Shown here one piece after another: positions 1 to 8,748 of a stretch of DNA of 64,000 nucleotides. How positions within the stretch are numbered: the first letter of the stretch is position 1; every line of letters starts with the position of its first letter. The notes beneath the pieces are model-generated. The model was not told the DNA's origin. It worked only from the letters and a program-made list of their open reading frames with translations, and searched no databases. A program made the position numbers and the translations under genes. Source of the DNA: JBBRDU01 sp038203615 (GTDB lineage: Bacteria; Verrucomicrobiota; Verrucomicrobiia; Chthoniobacterales; UBA10450); assembly GCA_038203615.1 (NCBI GenBank), contig JBBRDU010000001.1, forward strand, positions 62,001-126,000. Reading direction: 5' to 3'.

Positions 1-572
1 ATGCTGGCGGTGGGGTTGTTGGGGTTGCAGACATAAATGAGGCCGCCTTTGGCCGCGGCCAGCATTTTGGGCAGATCATGACTGAAGCTGGATGTGAGCG
101 GAACTTTCACGACCTCGGCACCCGCGACGTGCGCGTGATTGAGGATCGCTTCGAAAGTCGGATCGGCCACGACGAGGGGGCCTTGCCGTGATCCCGTGGC
201 CGTGTCCTTTGTGGCGGGCCCGGTGAAGGCCGCGGCGCAAAGTTTCAGAATCTCGCCCGAGCCGTCGCCCAACAGGATTTGGTCGGGATTAACGCCGTTG
301 ATTTTGGCGAGGGCATCGGCTAGCCCGTCGGCATGTTCATCCGGATAACGATTCGCTTGGGGGAACGAATCGGTCATCGCTTTCAGCGCCTGCAGGGAAG
401 GGCCGTAAGGATTTTCGTTGGAACTTAAGCGGACGACGGCTTGGGCGGCGGGAGCGCCTAGCGGGGCGGTGGTTTCCTGCGCGGAATAGGCGCGCGAGAA
501 CGCGGTGGCGGCGGCGCTGGCGCCTAACAACTGGGCGAACTGACGTCGGGAAATGGAGAGTTTATTATTCAT
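1..572 (-). CDS. HisC-like class I aminotransferase, Tat-exported (5' part only)
   Basis: Read on the minus strand from an ATG at 570-572, the frame stays open to the window edge (about 190 codons), so the C-terminal half including the PLP lysine is missing. The N-terminus has a twin-arginine export signal (SRRQFAQLLG, then a small hydrophobic Ala-rich stretch). The mature part resembles histidinol-phosphate aminotransferases: VRLSSNENPYGPS near the start, NRYPDEHADGLADALA, then CNPNNPTAS at the cut edge, which is the typical NPNNPTG-like substrate loop. Exported HisC-like enzymes of this kind occur in several phyla. The substrate cannot be told from sequence; histidine biosynthesis is unlikely for a secreted enzyme. 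It is 146 bases upstream of the nuoN stop and is probably a separate unit. Confidence 0.8.
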   Translation of the reverse strand, partial: MNNKLSISRRQFAQLLGASAAATAFSRAYSAQETTAPLGAPAAQAVVRLSSNENPYGPSLQALKAMTDSFPQANRYPDEHADGLADALAKINGVNPDQILLGDGSGEILKLCAAAFTGPATKDTATGSRQGPLVVADPTFEAILNHAHVAGAEVVKVPLTSSFSHDLPKMLAAAKGGLIYVCNPNNPTAS

Positions 573-718
573 GGTATGGAGGATGGCTCGCCTGCGACCT
601 CGCGGCGGCGTGACAAGCACGCTCCATTCTGCCGTTCAGAGGGCCACTTTGTCAGCCATATTCGCGCAGGCTCTTCGCCGGCCTTGGTTCGCCGCGGGAT
701 TGATCGCTTTGCGTCGCG

Positions 719-2206
719 TTAAGGCAGGGTGGCGCTGATCCGGGAAACCAAACTCGCTGGGTTCAGGCCGAGAAAGAGAACGATGGCGGCGAGAGCAGCC
801 AGGGAAGCCTGTTGCCATGGATCTCGGGGAAGGCTGGCCGGGCTGGTTGTTCCAGCGGACGGTTTCTGGTCGGTAAAAATCACTTTGAGCACGATCAGGT
901 AATAATAGAGAGAGATCAGGCTGCCGAAGAGAGCCAGGACGACCAGCCAGAGCAGGCCGTGGCTTTGGCCGGAGCGCAGGGCCGCGCTGAAGAGGTAGAA
1001 TTTTCCGAAAAATCCAGCCAGCGGCGGCAGACCGGCCAACGAGAGAAGAAAGATCGTCATGCAGGCCGCGGCCAGCGGAGAACGCGCCCACAGACCGGAG
1101 AAGTTTTTGAGATCGTCTCCTCCGGTTTCGCGTCGGACCAGCGCGACGATCCCGAACGCGCCTACCAGCGTGAAGGCGTAGATGGTGGTGTAGAAGAGCG
1201 TGGCTCGGAAGCCATCGGGGCCGCCCGCGACCAGGCCGAGCAGAGTATAGCCGGCGTGGGCCACGGCCGAGTAAGCCAGGAGTCGGCGCACGTTGGATTG
1301 CACCAGTGCGACCAAATTTCCCAGGAGGATCGAGAGGGCGGCCAACGCGGCCAGCGCCGGGACCCATCCCGCGACCATGGCGTGCCAGGCGGCGCTGCCG
1401 GCCAAAGGTCCGAACCCGATGAGCACGATTTTTCCGAGTACGAAAAACGATGCGACCTTGGAACCGGACGCGATGAATGCGGCGGAGGAAATGGGCGCGC
1501 CCTGATAGGCTTCGGGCGCCCAGAGATGGAACGGGGCCGCGGCCACTTTGAAGCCGAGTCCCACGAGCGTCATGACGAGGCCGGCGGCGAGCAAAGGTTG
1601 GACGGGCGCACCGCTCAGTTTTTGAGCAATCGCCGCGAGCCCGGTGGTGCCGGACATGCCATAGACCAGGCTCAGTCCGAAGAGAGTGAAGGCGCTGGCC
1701 GTGCTGCCGAAGAGGAAATACTTGAGGCCCGCCTCAGCGGAGCGGACATCGGTTTTGTCGAAACCGGTCATGATATAAAGGGACAGACCGGTGAGTTCGA
1801 GCCCGATAAAGATCATGAGAAGCTCCTCGCTGCCGACGAGCAGCAGGAGGCCGACGGTGGCGAGGAGCAGCATGGCGAGGTACTCGCCGCGGTTTTGCAG
1901 GAGCTTTTGCCCGTGAGCGAGGAGCACGGTGAAGAAGGCGAGGACGAGGCAGATGATCTTGAAGAGCGAGGTGAGCGGAGAGATCACGATCATGCCGCCG
2001 AACAGACGGGCCTCCTGAGGTAGCATGGAAACCGTGACAATGGCGCCGGCTATTCCCGCGACCGCGGCCAGGGAGCAGAGCCTGCTTCCGCCTGTCTTTC
2101 GCTTATTCGTTAGGCCAAGGCCGAGGACGAGCAGCGCGGTCACGACCACGACGATCTCGGGCGACACCAGTTTGACCAGGTCGAAATAGTTCACAGCGGC
2201 GTTCAC
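719..2206 (-). CDS. nuoN: NADH-quinone oxidoreductase subunit N
   Basis: A 495-aa polytopic membrane protein of the antiporter-like proton channel family, last gene of the minus-strand nuo cluster. The hydrophobic core carries family features: LELTGLSLYIMTGF, KYFLFGSTASAFTLFG, the channel-lysine segment VGLGFKVAAAPFHLWAPEAYQG and the LLAYSAVAHAGYTLLG half-channel motif. Length matches NuoN (about 480-500 aa). It acts in the membrane arm of complex I as one of the proton-translocating modules. It starts 13 bases after the nuoM stop (2220), so it is co-transcribed. Confidence 0.95.
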   Translation of the reverse strand: MNAAVNYFDLVKLVSPEIVVVVTALLVLGLGLTNKRKTGGSRLCSLAAVAGIAGAIVTVSMLPQEARLFGGMIVISPLTSLFKIICLVLAFFTVLLAHGQKLLQNRGEYLAMLLLATVGLLLLVGSEELLMIFIGLELTGLSLYIMTGFDKTDVRSAEAGLKYFLFGSTASAFTLFGLSLVYGMSGTTGLAAIAQKLSGAPVQPLLAAGLVMTLVGLGFKVAAAPFHLWAPEAYQGAPISSAAFIASGSKVASFFVLGKIVLIGFGPLAGSAAWHAMVAGWVPALAALAALSILLGNLVALVQSNVRRLLAYSAVAHAGYTLLGLVAGGPDGFRATLFYTTIYAFTLVGAFGIVALVRRETGGDDLKNFSGLWARSPLAAACMTIFLLSLAGLPPLAGFFGKFYLFSAALRSGQSHGLLWLVVLALFGSLISLYYYLIVLKVIFTDQKPSAGTTSPASLPRDPWQQASLAALAAIVLFLGLNPASLVSRISATLP

Positions 2207-2219
2207 AAGTGGCTCGCTC

Positions 2220-3704
2220 TCATTTCAGGAATCTCATGGCTGCAACGGCTGGCATGATCCGGTCGAAGAGAAATTTGGGATAAACACCGGCGGCCAGGGT
2301 GGCGAGCATGAGCAGGGCTGCGCCGCATTTCTCGGCCAAAGTGATGGGCTCGAGCACGGGCTGGTGCGCCCCGGCGCTTTCGGTGCCTTCCGTCGTCTTG
2401 TCGTCCGCGCTGAAAAACGACTTCTTCAAAGCGCGCAGGGTAAACGCCGCCACCAGCACCATGCCGGCGCCGGTGATCCAGACCGCCAGCGGAAAGGCTT
2501 TCCATGTTCCGATCAGGATGGTGATTTCAGCGGCGAATCCGCTGAAGCCCGGAATGCCCATGGAGGCAGCCGAGGCGATGACAAAGGCGAAGGCAGCGAA
2601 AGGCAGGGCCCGACTCAAGTCCATGGTCGAAAGCGCATCGAGATCGCGCGTGTGGGTGCGCGGGTAGATCATGCGCCCGGCGATGGCGAAGAGGAGTGCG
2701 CCGATGACGCCGTGCGAGAACATTTGCAGGACCGCCCCGGAGACCCCGAGCGCGTTGGCCGTGGCGAGACCCAACAAGACGAAGCCCATGTGACTGACAC
2801 TCGAATATCCGATGACGAATTTAAGGTCGCGTTGCCGGAGCGCGACGGCGGCCGCGTAAACAATCCCGATGACAGCGGCGACGGCGATCCAATGGCGCCA
2901 CATCTGGAACCCTTCCGGGAACAAATTCATAGCTACGCGCAGGGCGCCGTAAGCGCCGAGCTTCATGACGATGCCCGCGAGCAACATGGAACCAGCGGTG
3001 GGCGCGGCGACGTGGCCGGTGGGCGCCCATGTGTGCAACGGCCAGAGACCGGCCAGCACGGCGAACCCGAGAAATAAAACCGGGAACGCCCAGGCCTGAA
3101 GTTGCGGCGGGAAGGGGAAGCGCGCAAGTTGTTGAAGGTCGAGCGAGGAGGCCAGGCCGCTTTGACTGGCGGCGACGTAGGCGGCCAGGATACCAATGAA
3201 GACGAGCGCGCCGCCGAAGAAGGAATAGAGCGTCAACTTCATGGCGCCGTACTCCTTCCGGGTCGATCCCCAGAGCGCGATCAGGAAATATTTCGGGACA
3301 ATGACGAGTTCGTAGAAAACGAAGAAGAGAAAGAGATCGGCGCTGAGGAAGACCCCATAGGAGCCGCCGACCACGAGCAGTAACCAGAAAAAAAACTCGT
3401 TAGGCCGTTCCTTCACGTCCCAGGAAAAAAGAATGGCACTGACGGCGGTCAGGCTGGTGACGAGACACATGGTCAGGCTGATCCCGTCCGCCGCCAGATG
3501 ATAATTCATCCCGAGGTTAGCCACCCAGGGGATATTGATAATGGTTTGGAAGGCGCCGAAATCGGTCGTCTGAAAGAAGGCGCGGAAAGTGATGACGGAA
3601 CCGGCCACGGCGGTGAGCAGGGCGATCCAGCGCGACCAAACGCGCGGCAGGACCAGCAACAGCACGGCGCCGGCGAACGTGATGTAAATGGTCCAGGCGA
3701 TCAT
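2220..3704 (-). CDS. nuoM: NADH-quinone oxidoreductase subunit M, promoter-distal copy
   Basis: A 494-aa NuoM-type antiporter-like subunit. Visible motifs include the FYELVIVPKYFLIALWG glutamate helix, FLGFAVLAGLWPLHTWAPTGHV (channel Lys/His region) and FVIGYSSVSHMGFVLLG. It differs from the second NuoM at 4328-5800 (for example PLHTWAPTGH against PFHTWLPDAY), so the two are old paralogues, not a recent duplication. Its ATG (3702-3704) overlaps the TGA of the ORF6N gene (ATGA), so translation should be coupled to that unrelated gene. Two NuoM subunits suggest a complex I with an extra proton channel (inference). Confidence 0.93.
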   Translation of the reverse strand: MIAWTIYITFAGAVLLLVLPRVWSRWIALLTAVAGSVITFRAFFQTTDFGAFQTIINIPWVANLGMNYHLAADGISLTMCLVTSLTAVSAILFSWDVKERPNEFFFWLLLVVGGSYGVFLSADLFLFFVFYELVIVPKYFLIALWGSTRKEYGAMKLTLYSFFGGALVFIGILAAYVAASQSGLASSLDLQQLARFPFPPQLQAWAFPVLFLGFAVLAGLWPLHTWAPTGHVAAPTAGSMLLAGIVMKLGAYGALRVAMNLFPEGFQMWRHWIAVAAVIGIVYAAAVALRQRDLKFVIGYSSVSHMGFVLLGLATANALGVSGAVLQMFSHGVIGALLFAIAGRMIYPRTHTRDLDALSTMDLSRALPFAAFAFVIASAASMGIPGFSGFAAEITILIGTWKAFPLAVWITGAGMVLVAAFTLRALKKSFFSADDKTTEGTESAGAHQPVLEPITLAEKCGAALLMLATLAAGVYPKFLFDRIMPAVAAMRFLK

Positions 3705-4255
3705 TGACTCTTGCCGGTTCGGTACCGCGGCGCTTTCTCGCGAACATGAAATCCGATCTCGCGCTGAGGCTTGGCCAGTGGAGCCATCAACTGCCGGATC
3801 GCTTCCAGAATGGCATCGATCTTTCGGTCATGTTTCCCGACACGCTTTTCAAGTTCGGAAAATTTTCGTGCCAATTTGCGATTTGTCTCGAGGGTCTCGC
3901 GCAGCTTCACGAACGCGCGCATGATTGCGATGTTAACACTTATGGCGCGCTCGGTGTTTAGGACGCTCGACAACATGGCTACGCCGTGTTTGGTGAAGGC
4001 GTAAGGGCGGTATTTGAGGTGCTGTCCTCTCTTTAAGGTCACAGATCGTGACCTTAAAGAGAGGGTCTCCTCCGAGCTGAGCTGAAACATGAAATCCTCA
4101 GGGAAGCGCGTGGCGTTGCGCTTGACGGCCTGATTAAGCACTTTCGTCGCGACGCCATATAAAGCGGCCGGATCGAGATCGAGTAGCACCTTTTCTCCGC
4201 GCAATAAGCAAACCGCCTGCGCAATCTGTTGAAAGGGAATGATCTCCTTACTCAT
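3701..4255 (-). CDS. ORF6N-domain DNA-binding protein inside the nuo operon
   Basis: A 184-aa protein with the ORF6N (KilA-N-related) domain over roughly residues 10-100: LRGEKVLLDLDPAALYGV, VKRNATRFPEDFMFQLS, YRPYAFTKHGVAMLSSVLN and AISVNIAIMRAFVKLRE are all typical. The rest (about 110-165) is a predicted coiled coil (LARKFSELEKRVGKHDRKID) with a short basic tail. The family is usually linked to phages and mobile elements; its targets are mostly unknown. Here it sits between two nuoM genes, 72 bases after the upstream nuoM stop and overlapping the next nuoM start by 4 bases, so it has been absorbed into the operon. It contains a perfect 17-bp inverted repeat (4026-4064). Confidence 0.9.
   Translation of the reverse strand: MSKEIIPFQQIAQAVCLLRGEKVLLDLDPAALYGVATKVLNQAVKRNATRFPEDFMFQLSSEETLSLRSRSVTLKRGQHLKYRPYAFTKHGVAMLSSVLNTERAISVNIAIMRAFVKLRETLETNRKLARKFSELEKRVGKHDRKIDAILEAIRQLMAPLAKPQREIGFHVREKAPRYRTGKSQ
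4026..4064. repeat. Perfect 17-bp inverted repeat within the ORF6N gene
   Basis: Arms CCTCTCTTTAAGGTCAC (4026-4042) and GTGACCTTAAAGAGAGG (4048-4064) are exact reverse complements with a 5-base centre AGATC. The repeat lies in coding sequence, where it encodes part of SLRSRSVTLKRG. It could be a hairpin in the nuo mRNA or a dyad DNA-binding site; which one is not shown by sequence. Confidence 0.9.
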
Positions 4256-4327
4256 TCAGTCAAGGTAACAGATCGCTTCGTCTTCCCTGTAAGCGTGATT
4301 TCAGGAGCCATGTTAGTCTAGCGTCCG

Positions 4328-5800
4328 TCAGGCCAACAGCCGCGCCATCTGCACGACGGTGGTGTTGAAGATGTTGAAAAGGAATTGGGGGGAGATGCCG
4401 ATGGCGAACATGAGTAACGTGACCGGCACGATCACAAGTTTTTCGCGGCGCATGAGATCGGGGAAGGCGGCGCAGGTTTGCGCGAGTGGACCGCTGAAGA
4501 GCAATTGCATGGCGCGGAGGAAGACTATGGCGGTGACGAGCAGACCGAGCACAGCCACGGCCGTATAAGAAGCGGTCACGGCGAAGGAGCCTTTGAAGAT
4601 GAGGAATTCGCCGATGAATCCGTTCAGACCGGGCAGGCCCAGCGACGAGAACATGGCAACGCTCATCCAACCGCAGAGCAGCGGGGTGCGTTGCATGAGG
4701 CCTCCGAAATCGTGCAGGCCGCGCGCGCCGCGACGTTGCTCGAGGATACCGACGAAATAGAAGAGGGCGGCGGCGGTGATGCCGTGGTTAAAAATTTGCA
4801 TAAACACTCCGCTCAAGGCCGCCTGCATCTCGACGGCGGGACGGGTAGCCGCGCCCGAAACCGCGAAGAGACCAAGCATGCAATAGCCGAGATGGTTGAT
4901 GGAGAGGTAGGCGACCATCCGTTTCAGATCCGATTGCGCCCACGCGGCGAGGGAAGCGAAGACGATCGAGCAAACGGCCAGACCGAGCAGCCAAGGAGCG
5001 AGGATTCTGATCTCGTTAGGAAAAAGCGGGAGAAGCAAACGGACAAAGCCGTAGACGCCCATCTTTGAAAGAACACCCGTCAAGACCATGGATACGCCGA
5101 TGGGTGCAGTCTCATATGCGTCGGGCAGCCAGGTATGGAATGGGAAGAGCGGCACCTTCACGGCGAGGCCGAGAAAGATTCCGGCAAAGGCAAACCAGGC
5201 CAGGTGGCCGGTGAGCAGCCCACTTTTTCCAAGCGTGGCGAGCTGCCCGAAATCGAACGTTCCCTTGGCAAAATAAATTCCTAGAAAAGAGAGCAACATG
5301 GCTACGCTGCCGAGGAACGTGTAAACGAAGAATTTGGTGGCGGCGCGGTCGCGGTTGGGCCCGCCCCAGATTTTGATGAGGAGGAACGCCGGGATCAGGC
5401 TCATCTCGTAGAACAAAAACCAGAGCACGAAGTTTTGCGCGGTGAACGTGCCGTAGAGAGCGGATTGCATCACCAGCATGAGCGCGCAGAAGCCACGGCT
5501 GCCCCGTTGCGCGAAGGCGGCAAAGGGGAAAATGAGAGAGGTCAGCAGAACAAGGAGCAGGCTCAAGCCATCGAGGCCGACGAGATATTCCGCGCCGATG
5601 GCCGGGATCCAAGCGTGACGCTCAACTAATTGCAACCCCGCCGCAGCCGAGTCGAACTTTTGCCAGAGCATCAAGGCATAAAAGGCGGAAAGCGCGTTGA
5701 ACAGGAGAGCGAGGACGCGGGCCTTACGCGGCCGCCCGATGCAGAGGGCGAATGCGCCGACCAGCGGAATAAAAATGAGTCCGGTAATCAGGCCAGCCAT
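4328..5800 (-). CDS. nuoM: NADH-quinone oxidoreductase subunit M, promoter-proximal copy
   Basis: A 490-aa NuoM with textbook motifs: FYEMSLIPAFLLIKIWG (essential Glu in the fifth helix), KVPLFPFHTWLPDAYETAP (channel Lys and broken helix), LKRMVAYLSINHLGYCMLG. This is the more canonical of the two NuoM copies. Its start overlaps the nuoL end by 13 bases (nuoL stop at 5788). Downstream lies a 72-base spacer and then the ORF6N gene, which interrupts the usual nuoM-nuoN order. Confidence 0.95.
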   Translation of the reverse strand: MAGLITGLIFIPLVGAFALCIGRPRKARVLALLFNALSAFYALMLWQKFDSAAAGLQLVERHAWIPAIGAEYLVGLDGLSLLLVLLTSLIFPFAAFAQRGSRGFCALMLVMQSALYGTFTAQNFVLWFLFYEMSLIPAFLLIKIWGGPNRDRAATKFFVYTFLGSVAMLLSFLGIYFAKGTFDFGQLATLGKSGLLTGHLAWFAFAGIFLGLAVKVPLFPFHTWLPDAYETAPIGVSMVLTGVLSKMGVYGFVRLLLPLFPNEIRILAPWLLGLAVCSIVFASLAAWAQSDLKRMVAYLSINHLGYCMLGLFAVSGAATRPAVEMQAALSGVFMQIFNHGITAAALFYFVGILEQRRGARGLHDFGGLMQRTPLLCGWMSVAMFSSLGLPGLNGFIGEFLIFKGSFAVTASYTAVAVLGLLVTAIVFLRAMQLLFSGPLAQTCAAFPDLMRREKLVIVPVTLLMFAIGISPQFLFNIFNTTVVQMARLLA

Positions 5801-7764
5801 GCGTAGAGAAGGAGCAGCGCGAGCATGCCGAAGGCGACGGCTCCCAGGTAGGTTTGAATTCGTCCGGAATGCGCGGCGGACATCAGGCGTCCCAGGCCGC
5901 GCGTGCCGGCGGTGGCCTCATCGATGCCGGCGTTGAGTCCGCGTTCATCAAAGCCTTTGGTCAGAATGCCGAACAGTTGGCCCACTCCGCCCAGCGTCCG
6001 GACGAGGCCATCCCAGACGTATCGATCCATCCAATCGGAAACCCGGGCCAGAAATCTGGCAAAGGCGATGACGGTGACCGCGTAGAGATCATCCAGCCAC
6101 ATTTTTTCTTCGAGAAAACGGTACAAGGCGGGCTGCGCTCGCTCCAGCGGATCGGCGGTCTGTCCGACTCCGCGGTAGAAGAGCCAACCCAGTCCGATGC
6201 CAACCGCAACGAGCGCGAGCGAAACAAAAAGCATCGATTGAAAGAGTCGCCCCATCTCAAAATGGGAAACGTCACCCGCGAGATAGTCGTGCAGCCACGG
6301 CCAGGCTGGCGTGAGCACCACGCTGAAAAGAATAGAGCAGAGGGCGAGGACCAGGAGCGGAATGGTCATGACGGAGGGAGATTCATGAGCCTGCTTCGAG
6401 GCTTCCCGGCGGTCGCCAAAAAAGACGTAAATGATCTGGCGAGTCATGTAGAGCGCGGTCAGAACGACTCCCGCGAGCATGAGGTAATAAGGCCAGGGCG
6501 ATCCGGGCCAATGCGCGGTTTCGTGCAGGATTTCCTCCTTGGTCCAGGCGCCTGAGAAAAAGAGCGGAACACCGCTCAGGGTCATCATGCCGATCGCGTA
6601 GGTCAGGAAAGTGACCGGCATGATCCGCCTTAACCCACCCATCTTGCGAATGTCCTGTTCGTGGTGACAGCCGTGAATGACGGATCCGGACCCGAGGAAC
6701 AACAGGGCCTTGAAGAAACCGTGCGCCAGTAAGTGCATGATGCCGGCGGGGACGCCGCCGACGCCTAACGAAACCATCATCAGGCCGAGCTGCGACACGG
6801 TCGAGTAGGCGAGGATTCGTTTAATGTCGGCCTGGGCGATAGCAATGAGCGCGGCCAGTAAAGCGGTGATCACTCCGATCCACACAACGACCGTGAGCGA
6901 GGGCGTTACGCCATGAACGGCGCGGACAGCAAACAGCGGATAAACGCGTGCCACCAGAAAGACGCCGGCTGCCACCATGGTGGCAGCATGGATGAGCGCG
7001 CTCACCGGGGTCGGGCCTTCCATGGCATCGGGCAGCCAGACGTGGAGCGGGAACTGGCCGGACTTGCCGACGGCGCCGCAGAAAATCAAAAGCGCAATGG
7101 AAGTGGCAGCGGCGCCGAGAGCCAGCAACCCGGCGCTCTCAAGACAGCCATGGCCGTCGTCGTAAAAAACCAAGGTGCCGCTGCTGTGATAGAGCCAGAG
7201 CAGGCCGAGGAAGAATCCGATATCGCCGATGCGCGTGGTGATGAACGCTTTCTTGGCGGCGGCGGCGGCGCTCGGTTTGTCAATCCAGAATCCGATGAGC
7301 AGATAGGAAGCGAGTCCGACCAATTCCCAGCAAACGAAGAGGAGAAGGAGACTGTTGGCGATGACCACGCCGAGCATGGCGGCGGTGAAGAACGAGAGAT
7401 AGGCGAAGAAGCGGGTGAAATTCTTGTCTTCCGCCATGTAGCCGATGCTGAAGATGAAAATGCACAGGCTCACGAGCGTGATCATGCCGAGCATGGCGGC
7501 GGTGATCGGATCGAGCACCCAGCCGAGGCGCACGGCGTTTTCTCCGAAAGTGAACCAGGTGAAATTATGGAAGGCGCGGTAGCCGGGGGAAGTGAGGGTG
7601 GGGAGGAAGGCAATGATCGCGAGGATGAAGGCGGCGGCTTGGCCGAGAACAGCCAGAGCGGCGGCGGCGGTGCGACGGGAGTTGTTGAGACTCAGGATGA
7701 ACAGGGAGGCCGCGAGGGGGACGGCGGGGACGAGCCAGAGGTGAGGGACGATCCAGGGGCTCAT
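5788..7764 (-). CDS. nuoL: NADH-quinone oxidoreductase subunit L with long lateral-helix region
   Basis: A 658-aa NuoL, the distal antiporter-like subunit of complex I. Motifs: CWELVGLASYLLIGFW, GKSGQFPLHVWLPDAMEGPTPVSALIHAATMVAAG and DIKRILAYSTVSQLGLMM. In the C-terminal region, WLDDLYA and the later SGRIQTYL are about 75 residues apart, whereas ordinary NuoL proteins have roughly 50-55 there (from memory). The extra stretch includes KGFDERGLNAGIDEATAG. A longer lateral helix is what would be needed to span an additional NuoM, matching the two nuoM genes next door. Confidence 0.95.
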   Translation of the reverse strand: MSPWIVPHLWLVPAVPLAASLFILSLNNSRRTAAAALAVLGQAAAFILAIIAFLPTLTSPGYRAFHNFTWFTFGENAVRLGWVLDPITAAMLGMITLVSLCIFIFSIGYMAEDKNFTRFFAYLSFFTAAMLGVVIANSLLLLFVCWELVGLASYLLIGFWIDKPSAAAAAKKAFITTRIGDIGFFLGLLWLYHSSGTLVFYDDGHGCLESAGLLALGAAATSIALLIFCGAVGKSGQFPLHVWLPDAMEGPTPVSALIHAATMVAAGVFLVARVYPLFAVRAVHGVTPSLTVVVWIGVITALLAALIAIAQADIKRILAYSTVSQLGLMMVSLGVGGVPAGIMHLLAHGFFKALLFLGSGSVIHGCHHEQDIRKMGGLRRIMPVTFLTYAIGMMTLSGVPLFFSGAWTKEEILHETAHWPGSPWPYYLMLAGVVLTALYMTRQIIYVFFGDRREASKQAHESPSVMTIPLLVLALCSILFSVVLTPAWPWLHDYLAGDVSHFEMGRLFQSMLFVSLALVAVGIGLGWLFYRGVGQTADPLERAQPALYRFLEEKMWLDDLYAVTVIAFARFLARVSDWMDRYVWDGLVRTLGGVGQLFGILTKGFDERGLNAGIDEATAGTRGLGRLMSAAHSGRIQTYLGAVAFGMLALLLLYAWLA

Positions 7765-7779
7765 GGTTGGAAGAGAAGA

Positions 7780-7910
7780 GAACGTCCAACGCTCAACCCC
7801 AAAAACCTATCGGGGCAGGCGTCCGAACGTTCAACGTCGAAGTCAGACGCACGCGTTTCGCGGGGGCGGATGAATGATGGGGCGCCATGGAGTGGTGAAC
7901 GTTGAACGTT
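7780..7910. repeat. AACGTTCAACG-type word repeats in the nuoK-nuoL spacer
   Basis: The 163-base gap between nuoK and nuoL holds three related words: GAACGTCCAACGCTCAAC (7780-7797), GAACGTTCAACGTC (7825-7838) and GAACGTTGAACGTT (7897-7910). They are variants of one short unit, the last being partly self-complementary. No small gene or clear promoter is evident. Similar word-like spacers occur at the other nuo cluster (23507-23535, 24318-24394). Confidence 0.6.
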
Positions 7911-7927
7911 TGCTGCTTCTTGCTCAT

Positions 7928-8242
7928 CTAGCCTTTCATAGAGGTGAGCCGATCGACGTTGGTCGTGCGGTAGTGGCGATAAACGGCGATGACGAGGGCG
8001 AGACCAACGGCGGCTTCGGCGGCGGCGATAGCAATGGCGAAGATAGCCACCATGACGCCGGTGGGCTGGGGCGAGGCGGGTCCGAAGCGCCAGAAGGCGA
8101 CGAAGTTGAGATTAGCGGCGGCCAGCATCAATTCGACACCGATCAGAATGTAAATAGCATGGCGCCGGCTCAGCGCGGCCAGCAGTCCAATACTGAACAA
8201 CGCCGCGGAGACAACGAGAAAATGCGTAAGTGTGGGGGTCAT
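7928..8242 (-). CDS. nuoK: NADH-quinone oxidoreductase subunit K
   Basis: A 104-aa, three-helix membrane protein of the MrpC/NuoK family. LSRRHAIYILIGVELMLAAANLNFVAF contains the conserved membrane glutamate (GVELML), and FAIAIAAAEAAVGLALVIAVYRH holds the second acidic helix. It forms part of the central proton pathway between NuoJ and NuoN. It starts 23 bases after the nuoJ stop. Confidence 0.95.
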   Translation of the reverse strand: MTPTLTHFLVVSAALFSIGLLAALSRRHAIYILIGVELMLAAANLNFVAFWRFGPASPQPTGVMVAIFAIAIAAAEAAVGLALVIAVYRHYRTTNVDRLTSMKG

Positions 8243-8265
8243 CGGTTCGTTAGGCCATCATTTCG

Positions 8266-8748
8266 TCATGGCTTTTCCTCCGTGGCCAGGACGAGTGCGC
8301 CGATGAGCGCGGCGGTGAGAATCAGGCCTACGCATTGCAGAGGCCAAACGTAACTTGTCATGAGCGAATCACCGATCTGCTTGACGGTGAGGGCTGCGGC
8401 AGGAAGTGGCGCGGTGGCCAACACTGACGTTTTGAGAATAGACCAAAGAAGCGCGGCGAAGACCAAGGCGGCGATGAAGGCGCCACCCCATTTGAAGGGC
8501 GCGACCGGTTCGAGTTCGTGCCGGGTCAGCAGAACGGTAAAGACAATGAGGACGGCCACGGCGCCGACGTAGACAAAGACCTGGACGAGGCCGACGAATT
8601 CGGCGCCGAGCAAAAAGTAAAAGGCAGCGACGCCGACAAACCCGACGGCCAGGCAAAGGGCGGCGTGAATCAATTTGGACAAGGAAGCGGCCGCCAGCGC
8701 GGCGGCCAGCGTGAAAACGGCGATGACGATGAACGCGACCTGGTTCAT
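8266..8748 (-). CDS. nuoJ: NADH-quinone oxidoreductase subunit J
   Basis: A 160-aa membrane protein of the MrpB/NuoJ family with five predicted helices. AALCLAVGFVGVAAFYFLLGAEFVGLVQVFVYVGAVAVLIVFTVLL is the conserved helix-3 region containing the pi-bulge and the GAEF glutamate. The ATG overlaps the nuoH stop (ATGA at 8745-8748), so the two are translationally coupled. Confidence 0.94.
   Translation of the reverse strand: MNQVAFIVIAVFTLAAALAAASLSKLIHAALCLAVGFVGVAAFYFLLGAEFVGLVQVFVYVGAVAVLIVFTVLLTRHELEPVAPFKWGGAFIAALVFAALLWSILKTSVLATAPLPAAALTVKQIGDSLMTSYVWPLQCVGLILTAALIGALVLATEEKP

Noticed and set aside
812..2023. Long open frame (403 codons) on the plus strand opposite nuoN
   Set aside because: Highly charged, low-complexity antisense product of GC-rich coding DNA; the nuoN frame has clear family motifs.
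2220..5800. The two nuoM genes as a recent tandem duplication
   Set aside because: Motifs and lengths differ throughout; these are old paralogues with distinct roles.
6913..7905. Long open frame on the plus strand opposite nuoL (330 codons)
   Set aside because: Glu/Gly-rich antisense shadow without any domain; nuoL is certain.
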